Source: Mycobacterium pinniadriaticum
Lineage (GTDB): Bacteria > Actinomycetota > Actinomycetes > Mycobacteriales > Mycobacteriaceae
NCBI RefSeq assembly: GCF_026242045.1
Contig: NZ_JAPJDO010000001.1
Location: 124,001-188,000 of the forward strand
Reading direction: 5' to 3'
DNA length: 64,000 bases
Below the pieces are notes generated by a model, which did not search any database, had not been told where the DNA came from, and worked only from the letters and a program-made list of their open reading frames with translations. The position numbers and the translations under genes were made by a program. Positions 27,918 to 36,589 of the stretch are shown in pieces (position 1 is the stretch's first letter; the number at the start of each line of letters is the position of its first letter).

Positions 27918-27977
27918 GTCGAAACAGAAGTCAGAGTGAAGTTTTGGTGCGACCTTCGCTCCGACTTCTGTCTCGAC
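27918..27977. terminator. Long bidirectional hairpin between ilvX and fadD17
   Basis: A 24-base arm (27918-27941) pairs with 27954-27977 around a 12-base loop; 21 of 24 positions are Watson-Crick. The exceptions are G-U on one strand and A-C on the other, so the structure is strong in both transcripts. It fills the gap between two convergent stops (27912 and 27982). Confidence 0.75.
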
Positions 27978-27981
27978 GGAC

Positions 27982-29514
27982 TCAGCGCGGTATCTCGAAC
28001 ACCGGGTCGGGGCACTGGAGCCCCTCCGCTGACAGCCTCCGCTTGATGATCTTGAATGTCTCGGTGCTCGGCAGGGCTGTGCTCACCCTTACGAATGCCG
28101 GCCACTGTTTGGGCCCGAGATCGTCCTGGGCGGCGAGGAACGCCCGGAACTCGGCCGGGTCGAACTCCGCGCCCTCCGGCAGCACCAGCGCAGCCATCAC
28201 CCGATCCCCGACCACCGGGTCGGGGATCGGGTAGACCACTGCCTCGGTCACGTCGGGGTAGCGCATCAGCACCCGTTCGATCGGAGCGGTGCCCAGGTTC
28301 TCGCCGTCGACCCGCATCCAGTCACCCAGCCGGCCGGCGAAGTGCGCATAGCCGGCGTCGTCCCGATAGGCCAGGTCACCGCTGTGGTAGATGCCGCCGG
28401 TCATCCGTTCGGCTTCGGCATCGGGGGCGTTGTAGTAGCCGCGGAAATTGCCGGGGCCCGTGACGTTGACGAGTTCGCCGATCACGCCGGGCGGACACGG
28501 TTGTCCGGTCTCGACATCGATGATGTCGAGACCCTCCGGCAGCGGTCCCAACGCGCCCTCGGGAGTGTCCGGGGTGCGGGCGATGTTCACCCCGCCTTCG
28601 GTCGAGCCGAACCCGTCCACCACGGTCACGCCGAAACGCTTCGCGAACCTGTCGATGTCGCGTGGTGCCGCTTCGTTGCCGTAGACGATGCGCAACGGGT
28701 TGTCGGCGTCGTCCGGGCGTGGCGGCGTGGCCAGGATGTAGGACATCGGCTTGCCGACGTAGTTGGCATAGGTGGCGTTGAACCTGCGTGCGTCAGGGAT
28801 GAATTGCGAGGCGGAGAACCTGCGGCGCAACGCAATCGACGCTCCGGCGGCGACCGCCGGCGCCCAGCCGGCCATGATCGCGTTGGAGTGGAACAGTGGC
28901 ATCGACAGGTAGCAGGTGTCGGCCGGCCCCAACCCGAACCGCTGTGCCAGCATCACCCCCGGAACGGCCACCTTCTCATGGGTGCACCGCACGGCCTTCG
29001 GGTCACCGCTGGTGCCCGAGGTGAAGATGAGCATGAACAAGTCGTCGAAGTTGCTGGGCGCGAAGGTGATCGGTGATCGGTGAAACTGGCTGAGCTCGCC
29101 GGCCCAGGCTGGCGCTCCCACGTCGATGACCGCCATACCGGCGGGCGCGAAACCGGTGCCGTAGGTCTGCGGACCGACCTGTTCGTCATCGGCGAGTATC
29201 AGCTGGCAGTCGGCCCGCTCGATGTCGCGTGCCAGTGCCTCACCGCGGCGGGTGGGGTTCAGCCCGACCGGAACAAGACCGGACAGTGCGGCCGCCACCA
29301 GCAGCGACGAGAAGAACGGGGTGTTGCCCAGCAGTACACCGATGTGCGGCGGCTTGGCCGGATCGAGCCGGGCCTTCAGCGCTGCCGCCAGATCGGCGGC
29401 GTCCTGGATATGTTGGCGCCAGGTCGAATACGAGCCGTCGTCGGCGTGGATCCCCCGGTCGTCGACGTCGGCCAACGGCATGAGCAGATCGGTGACGGTC
29501 TGCTCGTCGCTCAC
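27982..29514 (-). CDS. fadD17: Acyl-CoA ligase (FadD17)
   Basis: A 510-residue AMP-forming ligase. The P-loop is FTSGTSGDPKAVR, then GFGSTEGG and GDLAYRDDAGYAHFAGRLGDWMRVDGENLG; the C-terminal catalytic Lys is in STETFKIIKR. It is the equivalent of Rv3506, which activates partly shortened steroid side chains in reported work. GTG 29514 overlaps the fadE27 stop (GTGA), giving a fadE26-fadE27-fadD17 operon. Confidence 0.92.
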   Translation of the reverse strand: MSDEQTVTDLLMPLADVDDRGIHADDGSYSTWRQHIQDAADLAAALKARLDPAKPPHIGVLLGNTPFFSSLLVAAALSGLVPVGLNPTRRGEALARDIERADCQLILADDEQVGPQTYGTGFAPAGMAVIDVGAPAWAGELSQFHRSPITFAPSNFDDLFMLIFTSGTSGDPKAVRCTHEKVAVPGVMLAQRFGLGPADTCYLSMPLFHSNAIMAGWAPAVAAGASIALRRRFSASQFIPDARRFNATYANYVGKPMSYILATPPRPDDADNPLRIVYGNEAAPRDIDRFAKRFGVTVVDGFGSTEGGVNIARTPDTPEGALGPLPEGLDIIDVETGQPCPPGVIGELVNVTGPGNFRGYYNAPDAEAERMTGGIYHSGDLAYRDDAGYAHFAGRLGDWMRVDGENLGTAPIERVLMRYPDVTEAVVYPIPDPVVGDRVMAALVLPEGAEFDPAEFRAFLAAQDDLGPKQWPAFVRVSTALPSTETFKIIKRRLSAEGLQCPDPVFEIPR

Positions 29515-30620
29515 CGGTCCGGCCAAGCCGGTGTGTCGGCCAGCTCGCGGCCGATCAAGCGCAGCTGGGCGGTGGCGCCGCCCAGCGCGAACTCCATCTC
29601 CTTGGCGGTGATGAAGTACCGGTGCACCTGGTGGTCGACATCGATCCCGACACCGCCATGGACGTGCACGGTGGTGTGGGCGACGCGATGCCCGGCCTCG
29701 GCCGCCCAGAACGCCGCCGTGGCGACCTCGACGTCGGCGGGCAGGTCCTCCGACAGCCGCCACGACGCCTGCACGAGCGCCAGCCCCAGACCTTTGATGT
29801 CGATGTAGTCGTCGGCGAGCCGAGCGGACACTGCCTGGAAGCTGCCGATCGGCCGCTCGAACTGCTCGCGGGTGCGGGCGTATTCGGCGGTCAGCTCGAG
29901 CGCGCGCTCGAGGACGCCGAGCTGGAAGGCCGTGTGCCCCACTGTCTTGTGGGTGGTCAACCAGGCCAGCGCGTCGGCATCGCCGACGACCCGGTCGGCT
30001 CCGACCTCGACGCCGGCGAGATCGAGCTCAGCGGCACTGTTCTTGCCGGTGGTCAGCAGTGGGATCACCGAGACTCCGGCGTCGGCGGCGGCCACCAGGA
30101 AAACCTTTGTGCCGGCCTCGGTTTCGGCGGGCACCAGGAAGGCGTCGGCGACCGGTCCGAACGCGACCTGGGTGCGGGTACCGGTCAGCTTGAACCCGTC
30201 GCCGGCGCCGGTCGCCTGCACGGGGCCTTGGCCGAACTCACCGTCGAGAGCCACCGTCAGGATCTTCTCGCCGGTCACCGCCGGAGCCGCCCACTGCTCA
30301 CGCTGTTCGGGAGTGCCGAACCGGGCCAGCGCGCCTGCGCCCAGCACCACCGATTCCAGATATGGCACCGCGCCCAGCTGGCGGCCCAGCGCCGCGAGGA
30401 TCGCGGTCTGCTCAAGCACTCCGTACCCGCCGCCGCCGATCGACTCCGGCGCGGCGGTCGACAGGATGTCGGCGTCGATCAGCTTGCGCCACAGCTCGGT
30501 GTCGAAGCGCTGGTCGAGGCCGTCGAGCTCACGCTGATGCTGCGGCGTGCACACCGCGTCGACGATGGTGCCGACCAATCCCGAGAGATCCTGCGCGGCT
30601 TCTGTTCTGGTGAAATCCAT
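29511..30620 (-). CDS. fadE27: Acyl-CoA dehydrogenase FadE27 (ChsE5)
   Basis: A 369-residue acyl-CoA dehydrogenase, shorter and more divergent than its partner. In M. tuberculosis FadE26 and FadE27 (ChsE4-ChsE5) form an alpha2beta2 heterotetramer that dehydrogenates steroid side-chain acyl-CoAs; one subunit carries the catalytic Glu and the other does not. Consistent with that, this protein keeps FAD-fold features (ATGAGDGFKLTGTRTQVAFG, EYARTREQFERPIGSFQAVSARLAD, HGGVGIDVDH) but has VGHTAFQLG where a base might sit. Co-transcribed 27 bp behind fadE26. Confidence 0.93.
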   Translation of the reverse strand: MDFTRTEAAQDLSGLVGTIVDAVCTPQHQRELDGLDQRFDTELWRKLIDADILSTAAPESIGGGGYGVLEQTAILAALGRQLGAVPYLESVVLGAGALARFGTPEQREQWAAPAVTGEKILTVALDGEFGQGPVQATGAGDGFKLTGTRTQVAFGPVADAFLVPAETEAGTKVFLVAAADAGVSVIPLLTTGKNSAAELDLAGVEVGADRVVGDADALAWLTTHKTVGHTAFQLGVLERALELTAEYARTREQFERPIGSFQAVSARLADDYIDIKGLGLALVQASWRLSEDLPADVEVATAAFWAAEAGHRVAHTTVHVHGGVGIDVDHQVHRYFITAKEMEFALGGATAQLRLIGRELADTPAWPDR

Positions 30621-30647
30621 TTCAGTCCTAAAGTCTTGTCTCGGTGG

Positions 30648-31832
30648 TCAGCGGTTGACTCGGGGCAGGCCCAGCGCGACCATGCCGATGATGTCGCGCT
30701 GGATCTCGTTGGTGCCGCCACCGAAGGTGAGGATCAGGGCGGCGCGGTGCATCCGCTCGACGCGGCCGCGCAGCAGCGCGCCGTGGGAATCCTGGCGCAG
30801 CGTTGCTGACGGCCCGAGGATCTCCATCAACAGGCGGTAGGCCTCGGTGGCCAACTCGGTGCCGAAGACCTTGGCCGCTGAGGCGTCCGCGGGGTTGAGC
30901 GTTCCGCTCTTGGCCGAAGCCAGTTCCCAGTTGATCAGCTTGAGGTACTCGGCCTTGGCCAGCACCCGGGCGAGGTTGAGCTGCACCCACTCGGAGTCGA
31001 TCAGGCGATTGCCGTGGACGTCCTTGGTGTTCTGCGCCCACTCGCGAACCTGGTTGAGCGCCAGGAAGATCGGCTGGGCGGAAACCAGGGCGACCCGCTC
31101 GTGGTTGAGCTGGTTGGTGACCAGCTTCCAGCCGCCGTTCTCCTCGCCGACGCGGGTGGAGACCGGCACCCGCACATCCTGGTAATAGGTGGCGCTGGTG
31201 CCGACACCGGCCATCGTGTGCACCGGCGTCCACGAGAAGCCCTCGGAGGTGGTCGGCACGATGAGCACTGAGATGCCGCGGTGCTTCTTGGCCTCGGGAT
31301 TGGTGCGCACCGCCAGCCACACGTAGTCGGCGTACTGGATCAGGCTGGTCCACATCTTCTGGCCGTTGACCACGTAGTCGTCGCCGTCGCGCACTGCGGT
31401 GGTGCGCAGCGCCGCCAGGTCGGTGCCGGCGCCGGGCTCGGAATAGCCGATCGCGAAGTGCAGATCGCCGGCGGCGATCTTGGGCAGGTAGAAGGCCTTC
31501 TGCTCGTCGGTGCCGTAGGCCATGATCGTCGGCGCGACGCTGTTGATGGTCAGGAAGGGCACCGGGGCGCCGGCGACGGCGGCCTCGTCGGTGAAGATCA
31601 AGGAGTCCATCGGGTCGCGGTTCTGCCCGCCGTATTCGGTCGGCCAGTTCAGGGTCAGCCAGCCGTCCTTGCCCATCTGGGACACGGTCTCGCGGTAGAC
31701 GTTGCCGGTGCCGATCTCGCCGCCGGAGGTCGACATGAGCGCTTCCTGGCGCTCGGGGGTCATCAGCTTGCCGAAGTACGTCCGCAGCTCCCGGCGCAGC
31801 TCCTCTTGTTCAGGGGTGTAACTGATCCGCAT
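30648..31832 (-). CDS. fadE26: Acyl-CoA dehydrogenase FadE26 (ChsE4)
   Basis: A 394-residue acyl-CoA dehydrogenase: FAIGYSEPGAGTDLAALRTTA (FAD site), NGQKMWTS, and NQLNHERVALVSAQP with the Glu that fits the catalytic base of the heterotetramer. The C-terminal GGTNEIQRDIIG is the FAD dimer contact. It pairs with FadE27 to oxidise steroid-CoA side chains. The start lies 56 bp from a KstR box shared with the divergent ferredoxin gene. Confidence 0.93.
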   Translation of the reverse strand: MRISYTPEQEELRRELRTYFGKLMTPERQEALMSTSGGEIGTGNVYRETVSQMGKDGWLTLNWPTEYGGQNRDPMDSLIFTDEAAVAGAPVPFLTINSVAPTIMAYGTDEQKAFYLPKIAAGDLHFAIGYSEPGAGTDLAALRTTAVRDGDDYVVNGQKMWTSLIQYADYVWLAVRTNPEAKKHRGISVLIVPTTSEGFSWTPVHTMAGVGTSATYYQDVRVPVSTRVGEENGGWKLVTNQLNHERVALVSAQPIFLALNQVREWAQNTKDVHGNRLIDSEWVQLNLARVLAKAEYLKLINWELASAKSGTLNPADASAAKVFGTELATEAYRLLMEILGPSATLRQDSHGALLRGRVERMHRAALILTFGGGTNEIQRDIIGMVALGLPRVNR

Positions 31833-31888
31833 CGGCTCGATCCTTCGTTGGAGTTGCTCGCCGTCGGCGACCCGCCGACACTCCTGGT

Positions 31889-31902
31889 TGTAACACGTTC
31901 TA
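31889..31902. promoter_or_regulatory. KstR operator between fadE26 and fdxD
   Basis: TGTAACACGTTCTA fits TnnAACnnGTTnnA and is identical to the echA19/fadD19 site. It lies 56 bp upstream of fadE26 and 105 bp upstream of fdxD. Confidence 0.85.
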
Positions 31903-32007
31903 GTCTTGTGGTCCAGCGCCCGTTGGGGCCAGGTATCGAACCATCTGGTCGTATCGTGGAGCTGCGAACGCCCCCGCCGCCGGGGTCAGTCAGCCAAGGA
32001 GGTTGTC

Positions 32008-32199
32008 GTGCGAGTCGAAGTCGACCGTGATCGTTGTGAAGGTAACGCTGTCTGTGTGGGAATTGCCCCGGACCTGTTCGAACTCGACGATGAGGACTAC
32101 GTCATCGTGACCAAGGATCCGATCCCCGCCGACCAGGAGGAGCTGGCTGAACAGGCCATCGCCGAATGCCCTCGCGCCGCCCTGACCCGCAAAGACTAG
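32008..32199 (+). CDS. fdxD: Small 3Fe-4S-type ferredoxin (FdxD)
   Basis: A 63-residue ferredoxin with three conserved cysteines, C10, C16 and C54 (CP), the pattern of one [3Fe-4S] cluster. The residue that would be a fourth ligand in [4Fe-4S] proteins is Asn13 (CEGNAVC). Such ferredoxins feed electrons to P450s, here perhaps CYP142 or CYP125, or to a Rieske oxygenase. AAGGAGG lies 5 bp before the GTG, which fixes the start and shortens the longer frame. Equivalent to Rv3503c, heading an operon with hsd4A. Confidence 0.92.
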   Translation: MRVEVDRDRCEGNAVCVGIAPDLFELDDEDYVIVTKDPIPADQEELAEQAIAECPRAALTRKD

Positions 32200-32212
32200 A
32201 GGTATTCGTAAC

Positions 32213-33139
32213 TTGAGTGCACAAGACGACGCGACGGATCTATCTGGACGCGTAGCGGTGGTGACCGGTGCCGCCTCCGGCCTGGGCCGTGCCGAGGCCA
32301 TCGGGTTGGCCCGTTCGGGTGCGACGGTGGTCGTCAACGACATGCCCAAGGCGCTGGACGCCTCCGATGTCCTCGACGAGATCAGCGCCGTGGGTTCCAA
32401 GGGTGTGGCGGTCGCTGGCGACATCAGCCAGCGCTCGACGGCTGACGAACTGGTGGCGTGCGCCGACGGACTCGGCGGGCTGAACATCGTCGTCAACAAC
32501 GCCGGCATAACCCGCGACCGCATGCTGTTCAACATGACCGACGAAGACTTCGACGCGGTCATCGCGGTGCACTTGCGCGGGCATTTCCTGCTCACCCGTA
32601 ACGCCGCGACGTACTGGCGCAACCAGGCGAGGTCCGCCGGGGCGGATGGGGCCGGGTCGGTCTACGGCCGCATTATCAACACCTCGTCGGAAGCCGGCTT
32701 GTCCGGGCCGGTGGGACAGGCCAACTACGGTGCCGCCAAGGCGGGCATCACCGCGCTGACGCTGACCGCCGCGCGAGCACTCGGCCGCTACGGCGTGCGG
32801 GCCAACGCGATCGCTCCACGGGCGCGCACCGCGATGACCGCCGACGTGTTCGGCGAGGTTCCCGATCTCGCCGACGGCGAGGTCGACCCACTGTCACCCG
32901 AGCACGTGGTGACGCTGGTGCGTTTCCTGGCCGCGCCGGCCTCGGACAAGATCAGCGGCCAGGTATTCATCGTGTACGGACCGACGGTCACTCTGGTGGC
33001 CGCTCCGACCGCTGAGCATCGATTCCACGCCGACGGAGCCGCGTGGGATCCGTCCAGCCTGGGCACCTCGATGCAGGCCTACTTCGCCGATCGTGATCCG
33101 GAGCGCACGTTCGGTGTGATGGGTCTGATGGGTGACTGA
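32213..33139 (+). CDS. hsd4A: Steroid 17beta-hydroxysteroid/3-hydroxyacyl-CoA dehydrogenase (Hsd4A)
   Basis: A 308-residue SDR: TGAASGLGRA cofactor loop, NNAG, catalytic Ser in INTSSEAG and YGAAK. Hsd4A homologues (Rv3502c) oxidise the 22-hydroxy steroid-CoA side chain and can also act at C17. Start is TTG 32213, with AGAGGT about 8 bp before it. The C-terminal extension past residue 240 is usual for the subgroup. In M. tuberculosis the next genes are yrbE4A and mce4; here the gene ends 30 bp before the convergent otsA stop. Confidence 0.9.
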   Translation: MSAQDDATDLSGRVAVVTGAASGLGRAEAIGLARSGATVVVNDMPKALDASDVLDEISAVGSKGVAVAGDISQRSTADELVACADGLGGLNIVVNNAGITRDRMLFNMTDEDFDAVIAVHLRGHFLLTRNAATYWRNQARSAGADGAGSVYGRIINTSSEAGLSGPVGQANYGAAKAGITALTLTAARALGRYGVRANAIAPRARTAMTADVFGEVPDLADGEVDPLSPEHVVTLVRFLAAPASDKISGQVFIVYGPTVTLVAAPTAEHRFHADGAAWDPSSLGTSMQAYFADRDPERTFGVMGLMGD

Positions 33140-33169
33140 CCAAGCCCGAATGGCTCGAGCTCGAGTGAT

Positions 33170-34642
33170 CTAGTCGGCCGTCATCTCGCCACGGGTCGCA
33201 CCCTTGGTCTCGGCGAGTGCGTCGAGGAATGACTGCGCCCAGCGGTCGACGTCGTGCGCAAGCACTTGGCGCCGCAGCGCCCGCATTCGGCGCCGGCCCT
33301 CTTCCGGAGTTTGGTCGAGGGCGGCTTCGATGGTGTCCTTGACACCCTCCAAATCGTGCGGGTTGGTCAGGTAGGCCTGGCGGAGTTCGGCTGCGGCACC
33401 CGTGAATTCGCTCAGAACCAGGGCGCCGCCCAGGTCGCTGCGGCAGGCCACATATTCCTTGGCCACCAGGTTCATACCGTCGCGAAACGGCGTCACCAGC
33501 ATGACGTCAGCCGCCACGAAGAATGCGATCAGCTCGTCCCTGGGTATCGGGCGGTGCAGGTAGTGCACCACCGGGTGGCCCACCTCGCCGTATTCGCCGT
33601 TGATGTGGCCCACCTGTTGTTCGACTTCGTTGCGCAGGATCCGGTAACTCTCCACCCGCTCCCGGCTCGGAGTGGCCAGTTGCACCAGGACGGTGTCATC
33701 CCGCTTGGCCCGTCCCTCCGCAAGCAGTTCCGAAAACGCCTTGAGCCGGATGTCGATGCCCTTGGTGTAGTCCAGCCGGTCGACTCCGAGCAGGATCTTG
33801 CGTGGGTTGCCGAGTTCGGCACGGATTTCCTTGGCACGCCGGCGGATGTCACGATGGCGCGCCGTGCTGTCGAGGTCTGCGGAGTCGATGGAGATCGGGA
33901 AGGCGCCGACTTTCACGGTGCGGAAGCCGAGCTGCACTTCGCCGAACCGCGACCGCACACCGACCGATGCCCGAGATGTGTTGGCCCCGACCAGCCTTCG
34001 CGACAGGAACAGGAAGTTTTGCGCCCCGCCGGGCAAATGGAACCCGACCAGGTCCGCGCCGAGGAGGCCCTCGATGATTTCGGTCCGCCACGGCATCTGC
34101 ATGAACAACTCCACCGGCGGAAACGGAATGTGCAGGAAGAAACCGATCGTCAGGTCCGGCCGCAGCATCCGCAGCATCTTCGGAACAAGTTGCAGCTGAT
34201 AGTCCTGAATCCACACCGTGGCACCTTCGGCCGCGGCATGCGATGTCGCTTCGGCGAACCGGCGATTGACCTCGACGTAGCGGTCCCACCAGGCTCGGTG
34301 GTAGATCGGCTTGACGATCACGTCGTGGTACAGCGGCCACAGCGTTGCGTTGGAGAAACCCTCGTAGTACTCGGCGACGTCGTCCGTGGACAGCTGCACC
34401 GGGAAGAGCTGAAGATCGTCCTCGACGATGGGTTCTTCCGGACCGTCGACAATGCCCGGCCAGCCGATCCAGGCGCCGCGATGTCGGCGCAGCAACGGCT
34501 CCAACGCGGTGACCAGCCCGCCTGGACTTCGCTTCCAGGTCAGGCTGCCGTCCGGCAACCGCTCCATGTCAATCGGCAGGCGGTTGGCGACCACCACGAA
34601 GTCAGAATTTCCGGAGCGGGCCGCATTCCTGCTCCCGGGCAC
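33170..34642 (-). CDS. otsA: Trehalose-6-phosphate synthase (OtsA)
   Basis: A 490-residue GT20 enzyme making trehalose 6-phosphate from glucose 6-phosphate and a sugar nucleotide. It reads almost residue for residue like remembered Rv3490: [19 protein letters not shown], the [17 protein letters not shown] region, DRLDYTKGI and [14 protein letters not shown] with the nucleotide-contact residues. GTG start 34642 lies 3 bp after a 54-residue gene on the same strand. OtsA supplies trehalose for mycolate carriers and osmoprotection. Confidence 0.96.
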   Translation of the reverse strand: MPGSRNAARSGNSDFVVVANRLPIDMERLPDGSLTWKRSPGGLVTALEPLLRRHRGAWIGWPGIVDGPEEPIVEDDLQLFPVQLSTDDVAEYYEGFSNATLWPLYHDVIVKPIYHRAWWDRYVEVNRRFAEATSHAAAEGATVWIQDYQLQLVPKMLRMLRPDLTIGFFLHIPFPPVELFMQMPWRTEIIEGLLGADLVGFHLPGGAQNFLFLSRRLVGANTSRASVGVRSRFGEVQLGFRTVKVGAFPISIDSADLDSTARHRDIRRRAKEIRAELGNPRKILLGVDRLDYTKGIDIRLKAFSELLAEGRAKRDDTVLVQLATPSRERVESYRILRNEVEQQVGHINGEYGEVGHPVVHYLHRPIPRDELIAFFVAADVMLVTPFRDGMNLVAKEYVACRSDLGGALVLSEFTGAAAELRQAYLTNPHDLEGVKDTIEAALDQTPEEGRRRMRALRRQVLAHDVDRWAQSFLDALAETKGATRGEMTAD

Positions 34643-34645
34643 GGG

Positions 34646-34810
34646 CTACGCCTCGAGCTTTGACGGCCCAATGCCGAGCATCGACAAGAAGACCCGGCAC
34701 TCGTCGGCGTCATTCGCATAGGCCGCGACCACTCGCCGGGCCTGGCGCGCAGTGCTGTCGGCCAGCGGCTCGACGTCGTCGATATCCGCGGGATCAGATT
34801 TTGCAGGCAT
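34646..34810 (-). CDS. Small 54-residue protein upstream of otsA (Rv3489-like)
   Basis: A short, acidic, soluble reading frame that starts MPAKSDPADIDDVEPLADS and ends with SMLGIGPSKLEA. AAGG lies 7 bp before the ATG at 34810, and the stop is 3 bp before the otsA GTG, so the two look co-translated. M. tuberculosis has a gene of equal length beside otsA (Rv3489). The C-terminal half could form a helix (ARRVVAAYANDADECRVFLSML). Function unknown; a small OtsA regulator or an unrelated passenger are both possible. Confidence 0.75.
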   Translation of the reverse strand: MPAKSDPADIDDVEPLADSTARQARRVVAAYANDADECRVFLSMLGIGPSKLEA

Positions 34811-34841
34811 GACTCAACCTTAGCGAACGGGCAGAGGGCCG

Positions 34842-35288
34842 TTACGGGCTCGACGAAAGCGTGGACTTGGGCTGGACCGGCACATTGTCCTGGTCCTCTT
34901 CGTAGCAAACCGTCGACGCCCAATAGCCGGTGCAGGAGTCGCCGTTGATATTGGGTACCAGATCGGCTGCGACCCCGCTCTCGGTGCTGGAGGTCACGTC
35001 CTGTGTGGTGCGCGGCTGCAGATCCTCCATCGCCGCGTCGCCCTCGGTGTTGGTCACCGGAGTCATCGTCGGCACGCAGTTACCGGTCGACGGATCCGGT
35101 GATTCGCCCGACTGGCAGCCACCCGGACCACCGACGTGTGAACTCGGCTCGGGCCCCGGCGCCGGTTCCGGGTTGGGAATCCCGCCCCCTCCGCCGCCTT
35201 CGGCGTGCGCCATCGGAGCTGTGGCGACCGCGAGCGCAAACGCGCTCGCGGTCAGCAGCTTTGCCACCCAAGAGGAGTGGACCGGCAT
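34842..35288 (-). CDS. Secreted Pro/Gly-rich protein ending STLSSSP
   Basis: A 148-residue exported protein: signal peptide ~1-29 (core LLTASAFALAVATAPMAHA), then a Gly/Pro tract (EGGGGGGIPNPEPAPGPEP), CQSGESPDPSTGNCVP, and near the end DSCTGYWASTVCYEE followed by the tail STLSSSP. It lies just behind the 54-residue otsA partner. The Cys spacing and tail are shared with the next two genes. I cannot assign a function; the M. tuberculosis gene in the corresponding place is Rv3491, also probably exported. Confidence 0.8.
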   Translation of the reverse strand: MPVHSSWVAKLLTASAFALAVATAPMAHAEGGGGGGIPNPEPAPGPEPSSHVGGPGGCQSGESPDPSTGNCVPTMTPVTNTEGDAAMEDLQPRTTQDVTSSTESGVAADLVPNINGDSCTGYWASTVCYEEDQDNVPVQPKSTLSSSP

Positions 35289-35315
35289 TTTTGCCCTCCC
35301 TGTCGTGCCCGCTGA

Positions 35316-35702
35316 CTACGGGCTGGACGAAATGCTCGAATGCGGCGTGACGGCGGGCATCTGATTTTCCTCCAGGCCGATGCACTGACCGGTATTGGAG
35401 CCCGTGCACGGAATGCCCTGAACCTCGGGCACGCTGTTGGGATCACCCGGCGTCGAGAAGGTGATGTTACCGCCACCGCTGGACGGCGTGGGGTAATTGC
35501 CACCGGGCTGGTTGGGCACCAACTCCGGAATGCACTGATCGGTGTAGAGGTCCTCGGACTCGCCGGCCGGGCAGGCGATGGCAGGCCCCGACGGCGCGTT
35601 CGACGGCGCAGCGAAGAACGCGACGGCGGGAGCGGCTGCTATTGCGATGCTGAATCCACCGGCGAGGAGGATACGGCGGCTGACTGAGGAGCTGATCGTC
35701 AT
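35316..35702 (-). CDS. Small secreted protein, Ibp1-like, ending SSISSSP
   Basis: A 128-residue exported protein: signal peptide ~1-28 (LLAGGFSIAIAAAPAVAFF), ACPAGESEDLYTDQCIPE, STPGDPNSVPEVQGIPCTG, TGQCIGLEENQ, tail SSISSSP. Four cysteines lie in two close pairs. The layout recalls mycobacterial proteins that databases label intersectin-EH binding protein Ibp1; that name is remembered, not verified, and says little about function. It is the middle of three related genes separated by 27 and 51 bp. Confidence 0.82.
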   Translation of the reverse strand: MTISSSVSRRILLAGGFSIAIAAAPAVAFFAAPSNAPSGPAIACPAGESEDLYTDQCIPELVPNQPGGNYPTPSSGGGNITFSTPGDPNSVPEVQGIPCTGSNTGQCIGLEENQMPAVTPHSSISSSP

Positions 35703-35753
35703 ACTTCACGCTTCCTTGAGAAGTCGACGGAGTTCCGAAGTCGGCCCTCCGTT

Positions 35754-36107
35754 CTACGGACTGGACGAGATGGTCGAGCGGGGTTCTACTGCCGGAGCCT
35801 GCTGATCTTCCTGCAATCCTATGCACTCACCGGTGTTCGCGCCTGTGCAAGGTACTCCCTGGACTTCCGGCACGCTGTTCGAATCGCCGGGAGTGGAGTA
35901 GGAAGCCCCGTCCTGGGGGGCGGCTCCGGGCATTGCCTCGCACCCGCCGGTTTCCTGATTCAGCGTTTGACCCTCGGGGCATGCCGCCACCGAAGCGGTC
36001 GCGGGTACCACGAACGCGGTCAGCGCCGGCGCCGCCGCCACCGCGATCGCGAAGCCGCCGGCCAGGGCCAGACGCTGCACCGAATTCTTCAGATTAGCCA
36101 TGATCAT
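35754..36107 (-). CDS. Small secreted protein, Ibp1-like, ending STISSSP
   Basis: A 117-residue exported protein: signal peptide ~1-30 (LALAGGFAIAVAAAPALTAF), ACPEGQTLNQETGGCE, STPGDSNSVPEVQGVPCTG, TGECIGLQEDQ, tail STISSSP. It is close enough to the preceding gene (STPGDxNSVPEVQGxPCTG) to be a tandem duplicate. The start is ATG 36107 or the in-frame ATG 36101. It heads the leftward row, with a 517-bp gap to the next gene on its other side. Function unknown. Confidence 0.82.
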   Translation of the reverse strand: MIMANLKNSVQRLALAGGFAIAVAAAPALTAFVVPATASVAACPEGQTLNQETGGCEAMPGAAPQDGASYSTPGDSNSVPEVQGVPCTGANTGECIGLQEDQQAPAVEPRSTISSSP

Positions 36108-36589
36108 GCTTTCTACTTGATTTGCTGAGTGGCCGTGTCAGCGCAGTCTATTGCTGCTCATCCCCAACCGCAGTTGTTCGGCCGTTTCCCGATCCTTACG
36201 GCGCGCTTATCGGCAGCCATGGCCCTTCCGTTACATCCGGGTCAATATTTGTCGGTAAGAAAATTCTGGCAACGACAAACGGCGGCGAAATGCTGCGCAG
36301 CGTCGCATCACGATCTCCTCGTTGGCCAGCGGAGATATCCGCGGTGCAATATCGGCGTACGCAATTCGGCCGCGGCACAAACTGTCCCGCCCCCGCAATA
36401 ACAACACCGCACGGCGGTCCACAACGACCGGAAATCAGGGTTGGATTGACGTCTCGTGGTGTTCGCTAGAGGCGGACATGACTCGGCTATCGCTGCCCTG
36501 GTGTCGGCCATCGGGTGGGCGGCCCTCGACGACCTCGACGGGCAGTGGGACGGGCACTATGCGGCGACACGACGTCGTGGTTCTATACG
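36108..36589. other. Gene-free stretch
   Basis: No supported gene is seen on either strand. It is somewhat richer in A and T than its surroundings, and must hold the promoter of the leftward Ibp1-like gene. Frames present have no family likeness. The KstR site follows at its right edge. Confidence 0.6.

Noticed and set aside
1..33139. KstR2-type operators (AnCAAGnnCTTGnT)
   Set aside because: None was noticed between the genes; those visible fit the KstR form only.
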